DNA of 64,000 nucleotides from Streptomyces werraensis. GTDB lineage: Bacteria > Actinomycetota > Actinomycetes > Streptomycetales > Streptomycetaceae. A program made the translations under genes and the position numbers. Below, one piece after another: positions 19,490 to 28,274 of this stretch. How positions within the stretch are numbered: position 1 is the first letter of the stretch; the number at the start of each line of letters is the position of its first letter. The notes beneath the pieces are model-generated. The model was not told the DNA's origin. It saw only the letters and a program-made list of their open reading frames with translations, and did no database searches. The stretch covers positions 366,573 to 430,572 of the forward strand of contig BNBX01000003.1 in NCBI GenBank assembly GCA_014656175.1, in the 5' to 3' direction.

Positions 19490-20287
19490 ATGACGACGGA
19501 CACAGGGCGATTCGCGGGGTACGGGGTTCTCATCACCGGGGCGGCGCGCGGCATCGGCGCCGCCACCGCGTCACGGTTCGCCGAGGAGGGCGCGCGCGTC
19601 CTGATCGCGGACGCCGACCCGGAGGCGGGGGAGCACACGGCGGTGCTCCTGCGCGGCCGGGGACTCGCGGCGGAGGCCGTCGCCTGCGACGTGGCCGACC
19701 GGGCGTCGGTGGACGCGGCGGTCGCCCACGCCGTGCGCCGCTTCGGCTCGCTGGACGTGCTGGTGAACAACGCCGCGCACTGCACCCCGGACGCCGCCCG
19801 CTTCGAGGACGAGCCGGAGGAGGAGTGGGCGGCGGACCTGGACGTCACCCTCACCGGCGCCTACCGCTGCTGCCGGGCCGCCCTGCCGCACCTGGAGGCG
19901 TCCGGCCGGGGTGCGATCGTCACCGTCGGCTCGGTCAACGGGTTCCAGGACTTCGGCAACCACGCCTACAGCGCCGCCAAGGCCGGCCTGGTCTCCCTCA
20001 CCCGCACCCTCGCCGGCCACGCGGGGCCCCGGGGCGTCCGGGTCAACCTCGTCGCGCCGGGCACGATCCGCACCCGCGCCTGGGACGGCCGGGACGACGA
20101 CCTGGCGGCGGTCTCCCAGGTCTACCCGCTGCGCCGGATCGGCGAGCCGGAGGACGTCGCGGCGGCCGTGACCTTCCTCGCGTCCGGTGACGCGGCCTGG
20201 ATCACCGGCACCACCCTGGTCGTCGACGGCGGCATCACGGCCGTCAACCACGGCTTCCACCGGGCCATGGACCACACCGAACGGTGA
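19490..20287 (+). CDS. SDR family oxidoreductase (classical, FabG-like)
   Basis: A 265-residue classical SDR. It shows ITGAARGIG (residues 14-22), VLVNNAA, the catalytic Ser in TVGSVNGF, the YSAAK pair and PGTIRTRAW; the C-terminus has the WITGTTLVVDGG stretch typical of FabG-like enzymes. It is NAD(P)-linked with unknown substrate, probably a hydroxy-acid, sugar or ring alcohol. It is unlike the preceding SDR in length and active-site context, so the pair is not a recent duplication. No terminator is evident between them. Confidence 0.92.
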   Translation: MTTDTGRFAGYGVLITGAARGIGAATASRFAEEGARVLIADADPEAGEHTAVLLRGRGLAAEAVACDVADRASVDAAVAHAVRRFGSLDVLVNNAAHCTPDAARFEDEPEEEWAADLDVTLTGAYRCCRAALPHLEASGRGAIVTVGSVNGFQDFGNHAYSAAKAGLVSLTRTLAGHAGPRGVRVNLVAPGTIRTRAWDGRDDDLAAVSQVYPLRRIGEPEDVAAAVTFLASGDAAWITGTTLVVDGGITAVNHGFHRAMDHTER

Positions 20288-20373
20288 GCGGTCCCGCACC
20301 CCGCGCGACGTCGTGTGACGCGCCTCATGCCGAAGCGCCCCCCGCGACGGACATAACGGTCCGGTCGCGCGTA

Positions 20374-20400
20374 CAACCGATTTCCCTCGTTCGCCGTCTA
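20374..20400 (+). promoter_or_regulatory. ECF-type promoter candidate for the L,D-transpeptidase
   Basis: CAACC (20374-20378), a 16-base spacer, and CGTCTA (20395-20400) lie 55 bases before the ATG. The -10 part matches the ECF sigma pattern CGTC-TA seen for envelope-stress promoters; the -35 is weak compared with GGAAC. Inference only. Confidence 0.3.
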
Positions 20401-20454
20401 CCTGGCAGAGTGCGCGGTCCAGCGCACGTTCCCGCGGGAGAGGCAGTACGGACC

Positions 20455-21150
20455 ATGGGGGACTTGAGAAGACGGGGTGTCGTCGCCCTGGGGGTCACCG
20501 CTCTGGTGGCTCCGCTCACGCTCGCGATCGGTGCGACGCCGGCCCAGGCCGCCAGTTGCACCACGTCGGCGGGGCCGTACCAGAAGAAGGTCGAGAAGTT
20601 CCTCGGCCGCCCGGTCGACGGCAAGCAGTCCGCCGCCGACTGCAAGGCCATCCGGGCCTTCCAGGACAAGCACGGCATCAGGCCCAACATCGGGTACGCC
20701 GGCCCCGTGACCTGGGGCGTGATGGACCTGATGAACAAGCAGAAGGCCGTCGGGAAGAACCCGAACAAGGCGGGCAAATGCCCCACCAACAAGGGGCGCA
20801 TCGCCTGCGTCAACCTCACTCTCCAGCTCAGCTGGATCCAGGACGGCAAGAAGCTCGTCTACGGGCCGGTCCCGGTGCGCACCGGACGCAACGGCTACGA
20901 GACCCGCACCGGCCTCAAGAAGGTCTACTGGCGGAACAAGAACCACGTCTCGACCATCTACGACGTGCCGATGCCGTACAGCCAGTTCTTCGACGGCGGC
21001 CAGGCGTTCCACTCGGTCGGCGTCAGCATGTGGAACCCGCCCGGTTCCCACGGCTGCGTCAACATGACCAAGACCGCCGCCAAGAAGTACTGGTCGCTGC
21101 TGAAGAAGGGCGACGACGTCTACGTGTACGGCCGCAAGCCGGGCACCTGA
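20455..21150 (+). CDS. Secreted L,D-transpeptidase with peptidoglycan-binding domain
   Basis: A 231-residue cell-wall enzyme. A Sec signal (MGDLRRRGVVALGVTALVAP, cleavage after AQA near residue 38) leads to a PG_binding_1-like helical domain (FLGRPVDG, then CKAIRAFQDKHGI) and a YkuD catalytic domain ending in HSVG... and SHGCVNM, with catalytic Cys at about residue 201. Such enzymes make 3-3 crosslinks in peptidoglycan outside the membrane. The ATG at 20455 starts the signal peptide and has GGGAGAGG upstream; an in-frame extension from 20284 is spurious. A strong hairpin ends the gene, which appears to be monocistronic. Confidence 0.92.
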   Translation: MGDLRRRGVVALGVTALVAPLTLAIGATPAQAASCTTSAGPYQKKVEKFLGRPVDGKQSAADCKAIRAFQDKHGIRPNIGYAGPVTWGVMDLMNKQKAVGKNPNKAGKCPTNKGRIACVNLTLQLSWIQDGKKLVYGPVPVRTGRNGYETRTGLKKVYWRNKNHVSTIYDVPMPYSQFFDGGQAFHSVGVSMWNPPGSHGCVNMTKTAAKKYWSLLKKGDDVYVYGRKPGT

Positions 21151-21158
21151 GGCCCCCG

Positions 21159-21182
21159 GCGCCCGGCCTCGGGGCCGGGCGC
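21159..21182. terminator. Hairpin after the L,D-transpeptidase gene
   Basis: A perfect 10-bp stem GCGCCCGGCC (21159-21168) with GGCCGGGCGC (21173-21182) and a TCGG tetraloop, 8 bases after the stop. Strong intrinsic terminator structure without a T-tract. Confidence 0.8.
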
Positions 21183-21315
21183 TTCCGCACCCCCGGCGTT
21201 GTGAACTCGCCCACCTTGGAGGGCAGATGGACGTGATCAGCGACACGTCCGAAATGCCCGATGGGCGTGCGATTACTCACAGCGTCTTCACCTCGGGGGA
21301 CGTATGCTTCACGGT

Positions 21316-21492
21316 ATGTCCACCAGTGTTGAACCCTCCTCCGAGCGATCGGCTGCCGAGGTCAACGAGGAGATCCGGGCCCTGTGGCTCCGGTCGGGCG
21401 GGACACTCAGCGTCGAACAGCGCGAGGAGTACCAGCGCCTGGTCCAGGAGTGGGCCTCGGCCCTCCCGCAGGAGGCCGCCGAGGCGGCCTGA
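21316..21492 (+). CDS. Small conserved protein of unknown function
   Basis: A 58-residue soluble helical protein (AEVNEEIRALWLRSGGTL, then VEQREEYQRLVQEWA). ATG 21316 was chosen; an in-frame ATG at 21304 would add four residues and has GGGGGA close upstream, so it is a real alternative. Codon usage is typical for the region. It looks like a two-helix hairpin. I do not recognise a family. A strong bidirectional hairpin separates it from the convergent protease gene. Confidence 0.7.
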   Translation: MSTSVEPSSERSAAEVNEEIRALWLRSGGTLSVEQREEYQRLVQEWASALPQEAAEAA

Positions 21493-21515
21493 CGGCCGGC
21501 CTCGGCACCACGATC

Positions 21516-21541
21516 GGGCACCCGTGACCGCACGGGTGCCC
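21516..21541. terminator. Bidirectional hairpin between convergent genes
   Basis: Perfect 11-bp stem: GGGCACCCGTG (21516-21526), ACCG loop, CACGGGTGCCC (21531-21541), followed by TTCCC. It lies between the small helical protein gene and the minus-strand protease gene. Confidence 0.85.
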
Positions 21542-21549
21542 TTCCCGTC

Positions 21550-22929
21550 TCACCCCCACGTCGCCGAGTACTGCCTCCGGTAGGCCTTGCGGTCCTGCTC
21601 GGCCCTGATCCACCGCGACGCCACCAGCGCCACCAGGCTCCCGCCCATCACCAGCAGCCCCGGACCCACGTTCCGCGGGTCGGCCAGCCGCGACACCAGC
21701 GTCGACGGATCCGGCAGGATGCCCCGCACCGACGTCGACGAACCGGGCGTGGCCGCGTCCGGCGCCGCCACCCCCTGCGCCTGCGAGGGTGCGGGGGAGG
21801 GGCTCCCGCCGTCCTCCCCGGGCGCCACGATCAGCTTCAGATCCAGGTCCGCCAGCGCCTTCGTCACCGGCTGGAAGTACGTGATGCCGCCCGAGCGGCA
21901 GTCGCCGCTGCCGCCGGAGGTGACGCCGAGCGCGATCCCCTCGGAGAACATCGGCCCGCCGCTGTCCCCCGGCTCCGCGCACACGTCCGACTCGATCAGC
22001 CCGCCGACCGTCCCCTCCGGGTAGTTGACCGTCACATCGAGCGCGGTCACCTCCCCGTCGCGCAGCCCGCTGGTGCTTCCGCTGCGGAAGATCCGCTGTC
22101 CCACCGTCGGTTCGGCCACCCCGGTGATCCGCACGCCCTTGCCGCCGCCCACCGCGACCACCCCCGCGTTCTCACCGGCCTTGCCGCCGTCGTACGCGAT
22201 CAGCGAGTAGTCGTCGCCGGGGAAACTGCCGCCGACGGTGGTGCCGACCTTCTTCCGGCCCCCGTCGTCGGAGAACCACACCGACCCCTGCGGCCCGCAG
22301 TGCCCAGCGGTGAGGATGAACTCCCGCCGCCCGTCGGTGACGTTGAACCCGGCCGAGCAGCGGCCCGCCGTCGACAGCACGGGCAGCCCGCCGGCCAGGC
22401 GGGTGGTGAACGTGCCCCCGACCCGCTCCATGCGCACGAAGTCGCCGATGCCGTCGGCCACTTCGGTGAGCGACGACCAGTCGTCCTCGGACACCGTGCT
22501 GTCCCCGCGCACCACCACCTGGTTGGACCGGTAGTCCTTCATCCAGGCCGTGCCGGGCACCCGTGGCGCCGAACTCAGCGTCCTCGTCGCGGAGTCGAAG
22601 TCGTCCATGCTGTGCCGCACCCTCTTCGGCTCGGCGCCCGCCGCCCTCACCTCGGCCGCCGCCTCCTCGTCCGTGACCGCGACGACCGTCCTGCCGTCCT
22701 CGCCGACCCAGCTGCCCGCCGTACGGGACGTGCCGAGCCGCCGGACCAGGTCGGCGCCCGGACCGGCCGCGTCCGCGTCCGCGGGGGAGGCGGTGGAGAA
22801 CGGGACGGCGTCGGGCGTGCCGGGCTCACTCGCCACGGCGTGCGTGACCATCGTGCCGCCCAGCAGGAGTCCGCCGACAGCCGCCAGCCGTGTCACTCGC
22901 CGGACCACCCGTCGTCGTGCGTGCCTCAT
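21550..22929 (-). CDS. Membrane-anchored S1 family (streptogrisin-like) serine protease
   Basis: A 459-residue exported protease. A signal sequence ([19 protein letters not shown]) is followed by a pro-region of about 130 residues and a chymotrypsin-fold catalytic domain. The triad is His in LTAGHCG, Asp in [10 protein letters not shown], and Ser in [10 protein letters not shown]. The C-terminus has a Pro/Ser-rich linker ([11 protein letters not shown]), a hydrophobic segment ([15 protein letters not shown]) and then a positive tail ([14 protein letters not shown]). That tail is typical of a membrane anchor with cytoplasmic end, unlike the fully secreted streptogrisins. ATG 22929 was chosen at the signal peptide start with GGAG upstream. 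Pro-region processing and anchoring are inferred. Confidence 0.9.
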   Translation of the reverse strand: MRHARRRVVRRVTRLAAVGGLLLGGTMVTHAVASEPGTPDAVPFSTASPADADAAGPGADLVRRLGTSRTAGSWVGEDGRTVVAVTDEEAAAEVRAAGAEPKRVRHSMDDFDSATRTLSSAPRVPGTAWMKDYRSNQVVVRGDSTVSEDDWSSLTEVADGIGDFVRMERVGGTFTTRLAGGLPVLSTAGRCSAGFNVTDGRREFILTAGHCGPQGSVWFSDDGGRKKVGTTVGGSFPGDDYSLIAYDGGKAGENAGVVAVGGGKGVRITGVAEPTVGQRIFRSGSTSGLRDGEVTALDVTVNYPEGTVGGLIESDVCAEPGDSGGPMFSEGIALGVTSGGSGDCRSGGITYFQPVTKALADLDLKLIVAPGEDGGSPSPAPSQAQGVAAPDAATPGSSTSVRGILPDPSTLVSRLADPRNVGPGLLVMGGSLVALVASRWIRAEQDRKAYRRQYSATWG

Positions 22930-23052
22930 GCATGGCTCCAGAACCTCGACAGCGCGGTGCGCGCACCGCGGAGGCCTCCCTCGAGCAGAGCGCCCCTCGT
23001 CCATACGGCTGCGGAGCCCGCCGTGTTCAGTGCGGGCGGGACCGGGTCCCCC

Positions 23053-24081
23053 TCAGTCGCCCGTTCCCACCGGGGAGTTGGGCAGGGACAGTCCCAGCGC
23101 GACCGCCGTGCGGCCGTCGCCCCACACGGATGCCGGGTCGACGTACGGACGCAGCAGCGCCGTGAGCTCCGGGTCGCCGTTGCCGCGCAGCGCGTCGCCG
23201 GCCGCCTTGCGGGCGATCCCGGCGAGGAAGTCCGCCAGCTGCACCCGAGGGTCGTCCCGCGCGACGACCAGCCGCAGTTCCGCCAGGGCGACGCCGGACC
23301 GCCGCGCGGTCTGCTCGATCCACGTGATGCGCTCGGGCGTCAGCAGGTTCTGCCGGTCGTGCACCAGCCGCACCGGCCGACGCCCGGGCCCGCTCCAGTA
23401 CGCGGCCGTGGCGACGATCGCCGGGAGCAGCGGGTTGAGGACCGGGATGCGTACCGCGGCACCGTCCAGCAGGCCCGCCCGGTAGGCCTCGGCCCGCCCG
23501 CGCCCCGCCGCCAGCCGCTCCAGCGCCGGGCCCGCGTCCGTACCGGCGTGCGCCCGGCGCAGCTCGTCCAGGGTGCCGAAGAACAGCGGCACGGAGGAGC
23601 CCGGCTCCGCCCCGTTACGGGTGCGCAGCAGCCGGTTCGCCACGGACAGGAACCGCTGCCGGTCCTCCGCGCCCAGCGCCTCCCGTACCGCGCGGTACAG
23701 CTCCGCCGCCGCGCCCGGGTCGTCGAGCAGCACACCGGCCAGCCGGTCCACCACGAAGAACGACTTCTCGGTGAGGTGCACGCGGGCCGCGCCGTGCAGC
23801 GGCCCGCCCGGCGCGAGGAACCACTCCAGCACCGCCCGGTGCTTCTCCCGCAGCAGGTGGGTCGCCTTGTACTCGGTGGCGGGCGAACGGATCCGGTCGC
23901 GGATCTCCCGCAGGGCCCGGGCCGCGTCCACGACCGGGACGTGGACACCGGCGTGCGCGAACACGTCGGTGTTCCCGCCGGTCAGGTTCTCGCCGTCCGA
24001 CCCCGACTCGTCGCAGGCGATCTCCCGCACCGCCCCGTGGCCCTCGCCGGGCGGCGCCCCGAAATCCTGATGTGGGTCCAC
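23053..24081 (-). CDS. DUF3800 family protein
   Basis: About 342 residues. The opening [11 protein letters not shown] and the C-terminal [14 protein letters not shown] match the DUF3800 pattern (DESG, then vQLADllag), a fold related to RNase H-like nucleases. The acidic residues of DESG and of QLAD are candidate metal ligands. [19 protein letters not shown] fits the internal strand-helix. Function is not established for the family, though some members occur with phage defence or mobile DNA. The start is uncertain: GTG 24081 (after GGGGGC) is used, and a GTG about 17 codons later is possible. Divergent from the aminotransferase gene by only 24 bases. Confidence 0.75.
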   Translation of the reverse strand: MDPHQDFGAPPGEGHGAVREIACDESGSDGENLTGGNTDVFAHAGVHVPVVDAARALREIRDRIRSPATEYKATHLLREKHRAVLEWFLAPGGPLHGAARVHLTEKSFFVVDRLAGVLLDDPGAAAELYRAVREALGAEDRQRFLSVANRLLRTRNGAEPGSSVPLFFGTLDELRRAHAGTDAGPALERLAAGRGRAEAYRAGLLDGAAVRIPVLNPLLPAIVATAAYWSGPGRRPVRLVHDRQNLLTPERITWIEQTARRSGVALAELRLVVARDDPRVQLADFLAGIARKAAGDALRGNGDPELTALLRPYVDPASVWGDGRTAVALGLSLPNSPVGTGD

Positions 24082-24092
24082 ACCACGCCCCC

Positions 24093-24106
24093 TATCGTGT
24101 GCTTCA
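24093..24106 (+). promoter_or_regulatory. -10 element for a leaderless aminotransferase mRNA
   Basis: TATCGT (24093-24098) sits 7 bases before the ATG at 24106, and no ribosome site is visible. This is the pattern of a leaderless transcript, common in actinobacteria. No clear -35 was found. Confidence 0.4.
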
Positions 24107-25305
24107 TGGCCAGGATCCCGCACGATGCGTCCGGTGAACCGAATCCCCTCACGGCTTTGTCCCTCGACCGGCTGCGCCGCCGCACCAGCATGAAGTGGCG
24201 GACGTACCCGGAGGACGTCCTCCCCGTGTGGGTGGCGGAGATGGACGTGCCGCTCGCGGAACCGGTCGTACGCGCGGTCACCGACGCGATGGAGTCCGGC
24301 GACACCGGGTATCCCGCCGGGACCGCCTACGCCGAGGCGCTGGCCGCCTTCGCCGCCAAGCGGTGGGGCTGGTCCGGGCTCGCGGTGGAGCGCACCGCGA
24401 TCGTGCCGGACGTCATGCTGGGCGTGGTCGAGATGCTCCGGCTGGTCACCGGGCCCGGCGACCCTGTCGTGGTGAACCCGCCGGTCTACCCGCCCTTCTA
24501 CGACTTCGTGCGCCACGTGGACCGCCGGGTCGTCGAAGCGCCGCTCGGCGGCGACGGGCGGCTCGACCTGGACGTCCTGGAGCGTGCCTTCCGCGGGGCG
24601 GCCGGGGGCGCCGGCCGGGCCGCGTACCTGCTGTGCAGCCCGCACAATCCCACCGGCACCGTGCACACCGCCGAGGAACTGACCGCCGTGGCCGCGCTCG
24701 CCGAGCGGCACGGTGTCCGGGTCGTCGCCGACGAGATCCACGCGCCCCTGGTGTCCGGCGGCGCGCGCTTCGTGCCGTACCTGAGCGTGCCCGGCGGTGA
24801 GCGCGGGCTGTCGCTGATGTCGGCGTCGAAGGCGTGGAACCTGGCCGGCCTCAAGGCCGCCCTCGCCGTCGCGGGGCCCGGCGCGGGCGACGACCTCGCC
24901 CGGATGCCGGAGGTGGTCGGCCACGGCCCGAGCCATGTCGGCATCCTCGCCCACACCGCCGCCCTGCGCGACGCCACCGGCTGGCTGGACGCCCTGCTCG
25001 ACGGCCTCGACGCCAACCGCCGGCTGCTCACCGAACTCCTCGCCGAGAAGCTGCCGGCCGTCCGGTACCGCCCGGGCGACGCCACCTACCTCGCCTGGCT
25101 GGACTGCCGCGGTCTCGGCCTGGGCGACGACCCCGCCCAGGTGTTCCTCGGCCGCGGCCGGGTGGCGCTCACCAGCGGTCCGCCCTTCGGCACGGGCGGC
25201 GCGGGCCACGCCCGGCTGAACCTCGCCACCTCGCCCGAGGTGCTCACCGAGGCGGTGCGGCGCATGGCGGCCGCCGTGCGCGCGGCGGGCGGCGGCCGTG
25301 GCTGA
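24106..25305 (+). CDS. PatB/MalY-like PLP-dependent aminotransferase or C-S lyase
   Basis: A 399-residue fold-type I PLP enzyme. The opening [17 protein letters not shown] is the MalY/PatB signature. Further motifs are [31 protein letters not shown] (PLP Asp), and the PLP Lys in [14 protein letters not shown]. Family members are cystathionine beta-lyases (C-S lyases) or aminotransferases; E. coli MalY is also a regulator. The start has no ribosome site and a TATCGT element 7 bases upstream, suggesting leaderless translation. The following methyltransferase overlaps its end by 8 bases, so the two are probably co-translated. Confidence 0.9.
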   Translation: MARIPHDASGEPNPLTALSLDRLRRRTSMKWRTYPEDVLPVWVAEMDVPLAEPVVRAVTDAMESGDTGYPAGTAYAEALAAFAAKRWGWSGLAVERTAIVPDVMLGVVEMLRLVTGPGDPVVVNPPVYPPFYDFVRHVDRRVVEAPLGGDGRLDLDVLERAFRGAAGGAGRAAYLLCSPHNPTGTVHTAEELTAVAALAERHGVRVVADEIHAPLVSGGARFVPYLSVPGGERGLSLMSASKAWNLAGLKAALAVAGPGAGDDLARMPEVVGHGPSHVGILAHTAALRDATGWLDALLDGLDANRRLLTELLAEKLPAVRYRPGDATYLAWLDCRGLGLGDDPAQVFLGRGRVALTSGPPFGTGGAGHARLNLATSPEVLTEAVRRMAAAVRAAGGGRG

Positions 25306-26065
25306 CGCCTGCTTCGCCCACCCCCGGCTCGCCGCCGTCTACGACCCGCTCGACCCCGACCGCGGCGACCTCGACGCGTATCTGCGCATGGCGCGGGAGT
25401 TCGGCGCCCGCCGGGTGCTGGACATCGGCTGCGGCACGGGCGTGTTCGCGCTGCTCCTCGCGGACGAGGGGATCGACGTCGTGGGCGTCGACCCGGCCGG
25501 TGCCTCCCTCGACGTCGCCCGCGCCAAGCCGGGCGCCGGGCGCGTCCGCTGGATCGAGGGCGACGCGACGGACCTGCCGCCGCTCACGGCCGATCTGGCC
25601 ACCATGACGGCCAACGTCGCCCAGGCGATCGCGGACCCGGGGACCTGGCACGCCACCCTGAGCGGTGCCCATGCCGCCCTGCGCCCCGGCGGCCGCCTGG
25701 TCTTCGAGACCCGCGACCCGGCCCGGCGCGCCTGGGAGTCCTGGACCCGTGAGCAGTCGTACGTCCGCGCCGACGTGCCCGGCGTCGGCGCGGTGGAGAG
25801 CTGGCACGAAGTGACCGCGGTGGACGGCCCGTTGGTGTCGTTCCGGACGACGTACGTGTTCGCGTCGGACGGCGAGGTGCTGACCTCGGACTCGACCCTG
25901 CGGTTCCGAACGCGCGAGGAGATCGAGGCGGAGCTCGCGGACCACGGCTACGTGCTGGAGGGCGTGCGGGACGCACCCGACCGCCCCGGCCGGGAGTTCG
26001 TGTTCGTGGCCCGCCGCCCGTCGGGCGCCGACAACTCCCGGCGGGACGTGCCGGAGCAGGCCTAG
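25298..26065 (+). CDS. SAM-dependent class I methyltransferase
   Basis: A 255-residue Rossmann methyltransferase. It has motif [16 protein letters not shown] (about residues 41-55), the acidic end of strand 2 in VVGVDPAG, and the later [10 protein letters not shown]. The C-terminal part is a longer insert ([13 protein letters not shown]) seen in class I enzymes of unknown substrate. The GTG at 25298 lies inside the aminotransferase gene (8-base overlap), so the pair is translationally coupled. The target of methylation is unknown. Confidence 0.9.
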   Translation: MADACFAHPRLAAVYDPLDPDRGDLDAYLRMAREFGARRVLDIGCGTGVFALLLADEGIDVVGVDPAGASLDVARAKPGAGRVRWIEGDATDLPPLTADLATMTANVAQAIADPGTWHATLSGAHAALRPGGRLVFETRDPARRAWESWTREQSYVRADVPGVGAVESWHEVTAVDGPLVSFRTTYVFASDGEVLTSDSTLRFRTREEIEAELADHGYVLEGVRDAPDRPGREFVFVARRPSGADNSRRDVPEQA

Positions 26066-26068
26066 ACT
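26063..26068 (+). promoter_or_regulatory. -10 element TAGACT for a leaderless mRNA
   Basis: TAGACT ends 6 bases before the ATG of the F420-type gene and overlaps the end of the methyltransferase stop. The gene lacks a GGAGG-type site. Pattern of a leaderless promoter. Confidence 0.5.
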
Positions 26069-26074
26069 TGACGC

Positions 26075-26455
26075 ATGGACGACGCGTTGCGGGACCGGCT
26101 CGGAGCGGGGAAGTACCTGCTGCTCACCAGCTACCGGAAGAACGGCACACCCGTCGCCACCCCGGTGTGGGTGGTGCGCGACGGCGACGCGCTCGGTGCG
26201 TGGACCGCCGCCGACTCGTGGAAGGTCAAGCGGATCCGCGCCCGCGGGGACGTCCTCGTGGGACCTTGCGACGTGCGCGGCAATCCGACCGGCGACCAGG
26301 TCCCGGCCACCGCGGAGATCTGCGACGCGGCCACGACCGGCCGCTACCGGCAGCTGATCGCCCGCAAGTACGGGCTGATGGGCCGCCTCACCCTGCTGGG
26401 CAGCCGGCTGCGCCGGGGCGTGGACGGCACGGTGGGCATCCGCATCACTTTCTGA
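26075..26455 (+). CDS. PPOX-class F420-dependent oxidoreductase family protein
   Basis: A 126-residue split-barrel protein. It opens with YLLLTSYRKNGTPVATPVWV and has a cofactor-binding pattern (GDALGAWTAADSWKVKRIRA, DVLVGPCDVRG). This group resembles the Rv2061c-like F420 proteins, which bind deazaflavin F420 or FMN as dimers. F420 binding is inferred from the family and the actinobacterial setting. The ATG at 26075 is preceded by TAGACT and no ribosome site, so the mRNA may be leaderless. It is convergent with the OB-fold gene that follows. Confidence 0.85.
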   Translation: MDDALRDRLGAGKYLLLTSYRKNGTPVATPVWVVRDGDALGAWTAADSWKVKRIRARGDVLVGPCDVRGNPTGDQVPATAEICDAATTGRYRQLIARKYGLMGRLTLLGSRLRRGVDGTVGIRITF

Positions 26456-26486
26456 ACCCCACTGCTGCCGAGGACGGTTGAGGCTG

Positions 26487-26912
26487 TCAGGTCCAGGCCC
26501 GCAGCGGCTCGTCGACCAGCTGGAACACCGGCTCGCCGCGCACGGGGTCCTCGGCGGTCGACAGCCGCACACGGTCGCCGCTGTGGATGCCGATCGGCGG
26601 GCCCATGACCCGGCCCCGCACCACGAACCCCTCGGCCATCTCTATCAGCGACACGTTGCGCGCCGCCGGGGTGTTGCGGTGCAGCACCGTCGAGTGGCGC
26701 ACCGTGCCGAAGCCCGCGCTGCGTTCCGTGCGCAGGTCGCTGCCCTGACAGACGGGGCACAGCAGCCGGTGGTACATCGCCGTGCCGCACCAGGTGCAGC
26801 GCTGGAAGAGCATGGCCTCCTGGTCGGTGCTCCGCCCTTCGGTGCCCTGCGGTTCGAGCAGGCGCGTGGAGCCGGCTGCCTGCTGAGCGACGCTCCCTGA
26901 GAAGTGGTACAC
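26487..26912 (-). CDS. Zinc-ribbon/OB-fold (DUF35-like) protein
   Basis: About 141 residues: an N-terminal rubredoxin-like zinc ribbon (FQRCTWCGTAMYHRLLCPVCQ, two CxxC pairs) and a C-terminal OB fold (GFVVRGRVMGPPIGIHSGDRV). Such proteins often accompany acyl-CoA thiolases or ligases in lipid and steroid pathways, giving a subunit or ligand-binding role; no partner gene is next to it here. GTG 26912 is chosen for its AGGGAG site 9 bases upstream; ATG 26813 (MLFQRC) is a shorter alternative. An operator-like double palindrome lies about 100 bases upstream. Confidence 0.75.
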   Translation of the reverse strand: MYHFSGSVAQQAAGSTRLLEPQGTEGRSTDQEAMLFQRCTWCGTAMYHRLLCPVCQGSDLRTERSAGFGTVRHSTVLHRNTPAARNVSLIEMAEGFVVRGRVMGPPIGIHSGDRVRLSTAEDPVRGEPVFQLVDEPLRAWT

Positions 26913-27010
26913 GCTGGTCAACTCCCTGCACTCGGCCGGACTTCCACGTGCCCGGTCGCCCGCGCACGCGCCTGCCCGGTGGCCGTGCCACCGCGCACGG
27001 CCACAGAGTA

Positions 27011-27046
27011 TGGCACTGAGTGCCACGAGTAAAGGCACTCAGTACC
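27011..27046. promoter_or_regulatory. Double operator-like palindrome GGCACTnAGTGCC
   Basis: The first site, TGGCACT-G-AGTGCCA (27011-27025), is perfect. The second, GGCACT-c-AGTACC (27034-27046), has one mismatch. The centres are 22 bp apart, about two helical turns, as for dimers of a TetR-type regulator binding side by side. They lie in the 251-base divergent gap between the OB-fold gene and the 55-residue membrane protein gene. The cognate regulator is not in the neighbourhood. Confidence 0.7.
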
Positions 27047-27163
27047 CTCCTCTCCGGAGGGAGGGCCGCTTCCGGGAACTTCCGGCACGTGTCCGCGAAG
27101 TGACGGGTCTGCGCACGCGAAGGCCGGGCATACGGGCAACACCCCTACGGAAGGAGCTCGTTC

Positions 27164-27331
27164 ATGCTCGGCATAGTGGCGGCGGTGCTGTTCTTCATCG
27201 CCTTCCTGATCAACGCGGCGGACATCGCGACCAACGACGTGTTCTCCTCGGTGAACGTGATGCTGCTGGGGCTGACCGCCCTGGCCCTGCACGTCGCCGG
27301 TATCGGGGCGGGCCGGCCCGGCAGACGCTGA
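27164..27331 (+). CDS. Small membrane protein, 55 residues
   Basis: The reading frame runs from ATG 27164 to TGA 27329-27331, with a strong GGAAGGAG site 7-8 bases upstream. The product has two hydrophobic segments, MLGIVAAVLFFIAFLINAAD (residues 1-20) and SVNVMLLGLTALALHVAG (about 29-46), and a basic end (RPGRR). It is a two-helix hairpin membrane protein with typical Streptomyces codon use. Function is unknown; no known family is recognised. It sits between the operator-like palindromes and the envelope regulator genes. Confidence 0.75.
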   Translation: MLGIVAAVLFFIAFLINAADIATNDVFSSVNVMLLGLTALALHVAGIGAGRPGRR

Positions 27332-27552
27332 CCCGTCCCCGGCAGGGGCCCGTCGGCGTGAGCGCCGCCGGGCCCTTCGCTGCGGCGATCTCGTAGCGGC
27401 CGCCGCTCGGCTGTGCGTCAGCCGTGTATCCGCCGTGCATCACCGCAGCTCAGCCAGGAGGGAGCGGACCACTCCGCCCGGGGACCGCCGGCGCGGCGAG
27501 GCATCATGGAGAGCCTGCCCGACCGCCGACCCCACTCCTTCGCTGGACGCAC

Positions 27553-28260
27553 ATGTCTGACACCTCCCCCGTCACCGTTCTGCTCGTCGAGGACGACGAG
27601 GTGATCCGCCGCTCCGTCGCCCTGGCCCTCGAACGCTACGGCTACCGGGTCATCACGGCCGCCGACGGGCTCGACGGACTGGAGCGGTTCCGGGACGAGC
27701 GTCCCGACCTGCTGCTCCTCGACGTCATGCTGCCCGGCCTGGACGGCATCGGCCTGTGCCGCCGGATCCGGGAGACCAGCACGGCCCCCGTCCTGATGAT
27801 GTCGGCCCGCGGCGACTCCCTCGACGTGGTGTCCGGCCTCGAGGCCGGGGCCGACGACTACGTGGTCAAACCGGTCGACACCGCCGTCCTCGTGGCCCGG
27901 ATCCGCTCCCTCCTGCGCCGCGCCACCTTCGCGCCCGCGCAGCAGCAGGAGCAGGGCTCACGGACGGGGACGGCGGACCGGCTCGTCTTCGGCGACCTGG
28001 CCGTCGACCCGGCCGCCCTGGAGGTGTACCGGGACGGCGAGGAGGTCGCCCTCGCGCCGACCGAACTGCGGCTGCTCCTGGAGTTCGCGGAGCACCCCGG
28101 CATCGTGCTGGACCGCCAGACCCTGCTGCGCAACGTGTGGGACTACGGCTGGGACGGCGACTCCCGCGTGGTCGACCTGTGCGTGCAGCGGCTGCGCAAG
28201 AAGATCGGCGCCGACCGTATCGAGACCGTCCGCGGTTTCGGCTACAAGCTGCGCCGGTGA
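27553..28260 (+). CDS. OmpR-type response regulator, CseB-like
   Basis: A 235-residue two-domain regulator. The receiver has the acidic pocket (VEDDEV), the phospho-acceptor Asp in LLLLDVMLPGLDG (about residue 58), the Thr/Ser at MMSARGD and the Lys in VVKPVD. The C-terminal winged helix (LAPTELRLLLEF, VVDLCVQRLRKKI, VRGFGYKLR) is of the OmpR/PhoB type. The receiver resembles CseB, the partner of sigma-E envelope stress control in Streptomyces. The next gene is its histidine kinase, whose possible GTG start overlaps this stop by 4 bases. Regulation of the downstream DD-carboxypeptidase and EEP genes is inferred. Confidence 0.93.
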   Translation: MSDTSPVTVLLVEDDEVIRRSVALALERYGYRVITAADGLDGLERFRDERPDLLLLDVMLPGLDGIGLCRRIRETSTAPVLMMSARGDSLDVVSGLEAGADDYVVKPVDTAVLVARIRSLLRRATFAPAQQQEQGSRTGTADRLVFGDLAVDPAALEVYRDGEEVALAPTELRLLLEFAEHPGIVLDRQTLLRNVWDYGWDGDSRVVDLCVQRLRKKIGADRIETVRGFGYKLRR

Positions 28261-28274
28261 CCCGGAGCCCCGGC

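Noticed and set aside
22300..24105. Large N-terminal extension of the aminotransferase frame
   Set aside because: The region is antisense to the protease and DUF3800 genes. The MalY/PatB signature begins just after the ATG at 24106.
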